A stretch of 10,591 bases of DNA from positions 1 through 10,591 of the forward strand of contig JAGLUH010000258.1 of NCBI GenBank assembly GCA_023134875.1, given 5' to 3'. The translations under genes were made by a program, and so were the position numbers. Position 1 is the first letter of the stretch. Every line of letters starts with the position of its first letter. Below are positions 8,601-10,591 of this stretch, piece after piece. The DNA comes from Candidatus Zixiibacteriota bacterium (GTDB lineage: Bacteria; Zixibacteria; MSB-5A5; CAIYYT01). Below the pieces are notes generated by a model. That model was not told the origin of the DNA. It made no database searches and saw nothing but the letters and a program-made list of their open reading frames with translations.

Positions 8601-9058
8601 TGCAAGTCATATTCCTGATTGAGAGCAAGCGTGAAACAGCTCTTCCGGAGTTGATCTAAAGCGATTGTCGGTTGAGTCAGCGCCCCGGGGGAGGTTATTA
8701 CCAGCAGCGGCGATCGTTGGCTCAGCGTCCAGACCGTCTCGATTCGTTCGGCGATGTTCTCCTGAGGAGGAGCAAGCCAGTGGTAAGGATTAACACCCCA
8801 GGAGGGAAAGCGATATACGGCTTCCTCGCCGCAGATTTCTCTTAAGTCATGCAACAAATTGTCAGCCAGTTTAGCTGTTGGCATCACCACCAAAAGAGGC
8901 TGCTCTGTCTGCGAAAAGAGTTCGGCGAGAAGAAACGCGCGGGCGGAACCGACCAAGCCTGATACTTGCAACGGCGTGTCGGTCCTGGAGTGCTCCAGGA
9001 ATTGGGCGACTTGTGATGAGCGCTTGAAAATCTTTCTGATCAGGTCGATTCGGTACAT
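5684..9058 (-). CDS. mfd: Mfd transcription-repair coupling factor
   Basis: Mfd is a DNA translocase that removes RNA polymerase stalled at DNA damage and recruits UvrA. The 1124-residue length is normal. In order: a UvrB-like N-terminal module with a degenerate P-loop GLVGSAR (34-40) and SVRGGILDVFP near 177-187; the RNA-polymerase-interacting domain with VGDFVVHIDYGIGRY (466-480); then the RecG-like motor with motif I GDVGFGKTE (614-622), DEEH (715-718), SATPIPRT (741-748), motif V STSIIESGIDIP (853-864) and motif VI QLRGRVGR (884-891). The translocation motif RGAGNLLGPQQHG (939-951) and the C-terminal autoinhibitory D7 domain follow. ATG at 9058 is preferred; a TTG at 9088 would add ten residues but directly abuts the leader hairpin. 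Neither has a strong Shine-Dalgarno. It heads the operon behind a good promoter. Confidence 0.97.
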   Translation of the reverse strand: MYRIDLIRKIFKRSSQVAQFLEHSRTDTPLQVSGLVGSARAFLLAELFSQTEQPLLVVMPTAKLADNLLHDLREICGEEAVYRFPSWGVNPYHWLAPPQENIAERIETVWTLSQRSPLLVITSPGALTQPTIALDQLRKSCFTLALNQEYDLQEITAKLTRIGYERKPMTEEVGTFSVRGGILDVFPFTATEPVRCEFFGDLIESIRSFSVLSQRSLESIDQMAIIPRREIVFTNTELEEQIDALGAEPAKLICDKCLGGFGYPGLEWIASMFNKKRTFLFDYLPTATRIYLGDPDLIKARLEGIATETENLREQLTDRLPTAPRPDSVCLPPTEILNRFHQGNAIEEIGLGSTPAAINFGIKEHPSFNGQIKLLRQALRDYLAANQSVFIISENEVQRQRLSELLSEYADAVHFVVSQIQTGFQFANTDLILLTDHQIFERRFIRRRTAKFKEGTAISSYNALSVGDFVVHIDYGIGRYRGLEEIKVGDQRRECLLIKYAEDARLYVPIEEFGRVQKYVGKDGKPTLTRLGGKSWEKIKARTKKAIADMAEELLKLYAARKSRPGLTFAADNEWMRELEASFPYEETPDQLMAIEAIKRDMEKPTPTDRLVCGDVGFGKTEVAIRAALKAVACDKQVAVLVPTTILAQQHLATFRDRLQQFPVRIEMLSRFKSRKQQREIIADLKNGKVDVVIGTHRLFGKDVVFPDLGLLVIDEEHRFGVAHKEKLKKIRATVDCLALSATPIPRTLHMSLLGVRDISLINTPPKFRQAIVTEIAEFDPKIIHDAIHDEIGRRGQIYFVHNRVQSIVSMYHYLAKLLKPIRIAVAHGQMPEQELEEVMVSFLEKDYDVLLSTSIIESGIDIPSVNTIVINRADRFGLAQLYQLRGRVGRSTDRAFAYLLVPPVKLLTDTARKRLKAIEQHTELGSGFHLAMKDMEIRGAGNLLGPQQHGFIEEVGFDLYCRLLEEAVAELKGEPVTRIPEVKVEFDDDIYIPDVYIEDSTQRVEIYRKVADVTKIEQLDSIRSELIDRFGKFDTAVENLLDLAAVKLSAATRKIARVNLRGRKLTLVYDNGQQPRKKDVERFCAAAKGVIEFDATGDFTIRVAFSLECSRPPAETKKLLQLL

Positions 9059-9092
9059 TTCTTTTAGTACAACCGGCAGCCAACACAATTAC

Positions 9093-9118
9093 CCCACACC
9101 CCGTGTAATGGGGGTGGG
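9093..9118 (-). promoter_or_regulatory. GC-rich hairpin in the mfd leader
   Basis: In the predicted mfd transcript, CCCACCCCC starting at 9118 can pair with GGGGTGTGGG ending at 9093. This gives nine base pairs with one bulged base (9098) and a 7-nt loop, ATTACAC. It lies between the predicted promoter and the ATG at 9058. No U-run follows, so it is not an intrinsic terminator. It could affect translation or mRNA stability; its role is inferred from position only. Confidence 0.5.
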
Positions 9119-9134
9119 TTACTACAGGTATTAC

Positions 9135-9163
9135 ATTATTCGACAAAAGGACGCCAGAGTCAA
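9135..9163 (-). promoter_or_regulatory. Sigma70-type promoter of the mfd operon
   Basis: Read on the minus strand, TTGACT (9163-9158) and AATAAT (9140-9135) are separated by exactly 17 bp, each matching five of six consensus bases. Predicted transcription starts near 9128, giving a leader of about 70 nt before the mfd ATG at 9058. This is the best promoter match in the window and the only convincing one upstream of the long minus-strand gene run. Confidence 0.7.
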
Positions 9164-9201
9164 GCCGCTTATTGTTGTCAGGCCAATAGGTGAATCTCCG
9201 C

Positions 9202-9270
9202 CTATCTAAAACCTTATAGAGGATACCCTTGAACCTAAGTTCTCGGACGGCAGAGGTCGATATTAGATAG
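9202..9270. repeat. Separated 8-bp inverted repeat in the divergent region
   Basis: CTATCTAA (9202-9209) and its exact reverse complement TTAGATAG (9263-9270) flank 53 bp in the intergenic region between the divergent mfd and 9309 genes. It could be a pair of binding sites or the base of a loop. A match of eight bases in this space can also arise by chance, so the call is weak. No convincing -35/-10 pair for the plus-strand gene was found around it. Confidence 0.25.
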
Positions 9271-9308
9271 TAGGAGGTATCGTCTCCATAATCTGAGGTA
9301 GCAGCATT

Positions 9309-9740
9309 ATGCGTGGCCGGACATTACTATTTTGCGCCCTGATAGGCTTTATGATATTCGGTCTGGTCCGGGTGTTCAAGACCGATACCAGCGATCCGGA
9401 AGCGGTGGTGGGGCGCTATCTCTCTCACTGGCAGGTGGACAACAGTACCGGTATGTATCCCCTGATTTCTACGCGCGCCAAGTCTGAGTGGGCGCGACAA
9501 AAGACCACCAACGCCTTTGATTACTACTCACGCTATGCCGGCAACCACGAGGATCTTATCCACTGGCAGATTGAGTCGCGCTCCATCGGTCAGAACACCG
9601 GCAGATTCACAGTCAGCCTGGGGTTTCGTGACCTTGTCGGCAGGGAGACTGAGCGGAGATCGATCTTCTACCTGGTCCGGGAGGAGGATGGCTGGCGAGT
9701 TGATGGCCTGCAACAAGGGAGTGGCTACGCTCTGCCATAG
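9309..9740 (+). CDS. Small membrane-anchored protein of unknown function
   Basis: This 143-residue protein is not recognised. It starts with MRGR and a hydrophobic stretch (about 5-22, LLFCALIGFMIFGLV), which reads as an uncleaved N-terminal anchor, leaving about 120 residues probably outside the inner membrane. The rest is soluble: a helix beginning near DPEAVVGRYLSHW (29-41), an aromatic region with FDYYSRYAG (70-78), then alternating beta-like segments ending in YLVREEDGWRVDGL (121-134). A helix-rich start followed by strands with a terminal 'DGWRVD' strand recalls NTF2-like/DUF4878-type domains; that is an inference from pattern only. The start ATG has GAGGT about 9 nt upstream. It is transcribed divergently from mfd and is separated by 288 bp from the next plus-strand gene, so it may be monocistronic. 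Confidence 0.78.
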   Translation: MRGRTLLFCALIGFMIFGLVRVFKTDTSDPEAVVGRYLSHWQVDNSTGMYPLISTRAKSEWARQKTTNAFDYYSRYAGNHEDLIHWQIESRSIGQNTGRFTVSLGFRDLVGRETERRSIFYLVREEDGWRVDGLQQGSGYALP

Positions 9741-9812
9741 CACGCCGCCTATGCAGTAAATGCCGGGCATCTCTCCGTTCTTGTAATCCTTGATCAGAAT
9801 GCCGAAAAGCAC

Positions 9813-9841
9813 TTGCAAACCTGTCCCCCTTTTTGTATGAT
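9813..9841 (+). promoter_or_regulatory. Candidate promoter for the DUF262 gene
   Basis: TTGCAA (9813-9818) and TATGAT (9836-9841) are separated by exactly 17 bp, matching four and five of six consensus positions. Predicted transcription would start near 9848, leaving a leader of about 180 nt before the ATG at 10029. No other promoter of similar quality was seen between the two plus-strand genes. Confidence 0.5.
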
Positions 9842-9873
9842 ATTTTTCAAGTGTTGAATAATTCGACTGGGGG

Positions 9874-9896
9874 TGCAGCCCCGTTGATGGGCTGTG
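9874..9896 (+). promoter_or_regulatory. Leader hairpin upstream of the DUF262 gene
   Basis: CAGCCC (9876-9881) pairs with GGGCTG (9889-9894) across a 7-nt loop, and two G-U pairs can extend the stem to eight. It lies in the predicted 180-nt leader and is not followed by a U-run, so it is not a standard terminator. The rest of 9741-10028 shows no convincing gene apart from a micro-ORF at its end. Confidence 0.35.
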
Positions 9897-9978
9897 AGGC
9901 GATTGCATAGATTATCGTATCCCTGCTAAGTGAACCAACAGTGTGTTATACGGACAGGAAACCGATGTTCCACATCTT

Positions 9979-10032
9979 ATGCGGGTCAATTTAGTCATTG
10001 TTGGAGGCAAAAAGGAAGAGGATGAATTATGA
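9979..10032 (+). CDS. Possible 17-codon leader micro-ORF overlapping the DUF262 start
   Basis: An ATG at 9979 opens MRVNLVIVGGKKEEDEL and stops at TGA 10030-10032. That stop overlaps the next gene's ATG in an ATGA arrangement, the usual geometry of translational coupling. The same frame extends upstream to a GTG at 9943 (29 codons). Neither start has a good Shine-Dalgarno, while the downstream gene has its own (GAGG, 7 nt before its ATG), so translation of the micro-ORF is uncertain. It could also be a chance reading frame. Confidence 0.25.
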   Translation: MRVNLVIVGGKKEEDEL

Positions 10033-10591
10033 AGATTGAATCACACGATCAAGACATAAGGAGCCTCCTTTCCTCTGCCTACTACAGAATCCCCCGTTTC
10101 CAGAGACCCTATTCTTGGACACGGGAGAACATTCAGGAGTTCTGGGACGATGTAATACGCGATAGCCCGAGCGACTATTTCATCGGGTCCATGGTGGTTT
10201 TCAGGGAAGGAAATCAACGTTACGGAGTTGTAGACGGTCAGCAACGACTCACAACCATCACGATCCTGCTTGCGGTCCTTCGCGACACATTCGTTGAACT
10301 CAAGATCCAAGACCTCGCCGACGGGATACAGGGACTAATAGAACGTAAGAACATCGACAACAAGCCAGAGTTCATTCTCTCCACCGAAACCTCGTACCCC
10401 TTTTTTCAGGATAGCATACTGAGATTCGGAGCCCCGGAAGTTTCCGCCGAACCCATGAAAGAAGAGGACAATCTCCGGAACACTCGCGACCAGCTAAAGA
10501 GATTGGTGGATAAGAAGATTAAGAGTATCCAGATGGACCCAGCACTTCCGGAAAAGAAGCAGTCGGAGACCATCAAGAAGAGCCTGATCCA
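10029..10591 (+). CDS. DUF262 (GmrS/ParB-like N-terminal) protein, 5' part
   Basis: The first 187 codons of a gene that runs off the window. The N-terminal DUF262 domain is clear: YRIPRFQRPYSWTRENIQEFW (19-39) and the signature VVDGQQRLTTITILLAVLR (67-85), with DGQQR at 69-73. In this family the DGQQR motif lies in a ParB/Srx-like nucleotide-binding fold; the best studied members are GmrS/GmrSD-type, modification-dependent restriction enzymes, and relatives in other anti-phage systems. Whether a C-terminal DUF1524 HNH nuclease follows cannot be seen. The ATG is supported by GAGG 7 nt upstream; an ATG 7 nt earlier is out of frame and stops at once. Six of the fifteen arginine codons are AGA or AGG, a weak hint of different origin from the mfd operon. 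The function as a defence gene is inferred. Confidence 0.9.
   Translation, partial: MKIESHDQDIRSLLSSAYYRIPRFQRPYSWTRENIQEFWDDVIRDSPSDYFIGSMVVFREGNQRYGVVDGQQRLTTITILLAVLRDTFVELKIQDLADGIQGLIERKNIDNKPEFILSTETSYPFFQDSILRFGAPEVSAEPMKEEDNLRNTRDQLKRLVDKKIKSIQMDPALPEKKQSETIKKSLI

Noticed and set aside
9264..9292. Promoter TAGATA, 17 bp, CATAAT before the 9309 gene
   Set aside because: The transcript would begin after the gene's own Shine-Dalgarno at about 9294-9298, so it could not serve that start as read.
9760..9770. ATGCCGGGCAT palindrome as a terminator for the 9309 gene
   Set aside because: The arms are separated by a single base, so an RNA hairpin cannot form well, and no U-run follows.
9528..9908. 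Minus-strand open frame of 126 codons
   Set aside because: Its C-terminal half is antisense to the 9309 gene, and it has no clear ribosome-binding site. Only the 9741-9845 part looks at all protein-like, and that is reported as a possible remnant.
10041..10310. Minus-strand open frame of 89 codons
   Set aside because: Antisense to the strongly supported DUF262 signature region and without any recognisable motif.
1..10591. CRISPR array, tRNA, rRNA or complete insertion sequence
   Set aside because: No regularly spaced direct repeats, tRNA-like cloverleaf or transposase motifs were seen by reading. A dedicated scan was not possible.

Overview
The window looks like a piece of chromosome from a Gram-negative bacterium. 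Supporting this are a SurA-type periplasmic chaperone with a signal peptide and a lipoprotein prolyl isomerase. The same operon also carries genes better known from Gram-positive contexts: an RqcP-like S4 protein, and the start of a probable DivIVA protein next to yggS. This mixture, together with the order mfd - PpiC-type lipoprotein - surA, made me think of the FCB superphylum or a related candidate phylum (Zixibacteria-like). That placement is an impression, not a result.

Positions about 9163 down to 1 (minus strand) hold one long run of co-directional, tightly packed genes. In transcription order they are mfd (transcription-repair coupling factor), a lipoprotein with two parvulin domains, a SurA-like chaperone with two parvulin domains, an RqcP/Hsp15-like S4 protein, hflX (ribosome-splitting GTPase), a stand-alone response-regulator receiver, yggS (PLP homeostasis protein) and the first 13 codons of a probable divIVA. 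Several junctions overlap or touch: 14 bp between the two isomerases, TGA directly followed by ATG between surA and rqcP, and 3 bp between the rqcP stop and the hflX start. A good sigma70-type promoter lies upstream of mfd (TTGACT, 17 bp, AATAAT) and its leader contains a GC-rich hairpin. A second promoter-like site lies so close to yggS that its transcript would be almost leaderless. The theme of the run is stalled machines and folding: stalled RNA polymerase (Mfd), outer-membrane and periplasmic protein folding (the isomerases), and stalled or split ribosomes (RqcP, HflX).

Positions 9059-9308 form the divergent intergenic region. A short plus-strand gene (9309-9740) then encodes a small protein with an N-terminal membrane anchor and no recognised function; an NTF2-like fold is only a guess.

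Positions 9741-10028 are a non-coding stretch with a good plus-strand promoter (TTGCAA, 17 bp, TATGAT), a hairpin, and a micro-ORF whose stop overlaps the next start. From 10029 to the window edge runs the 5' part of a DUF262 (GmrS/ParB-like N-terminal) gene with the DGQQR signature, a family common in anti-phage and modification-dependent restriction systems. This right end probably begins an accessory, possibly defence-related, segment that continues beyond the window.
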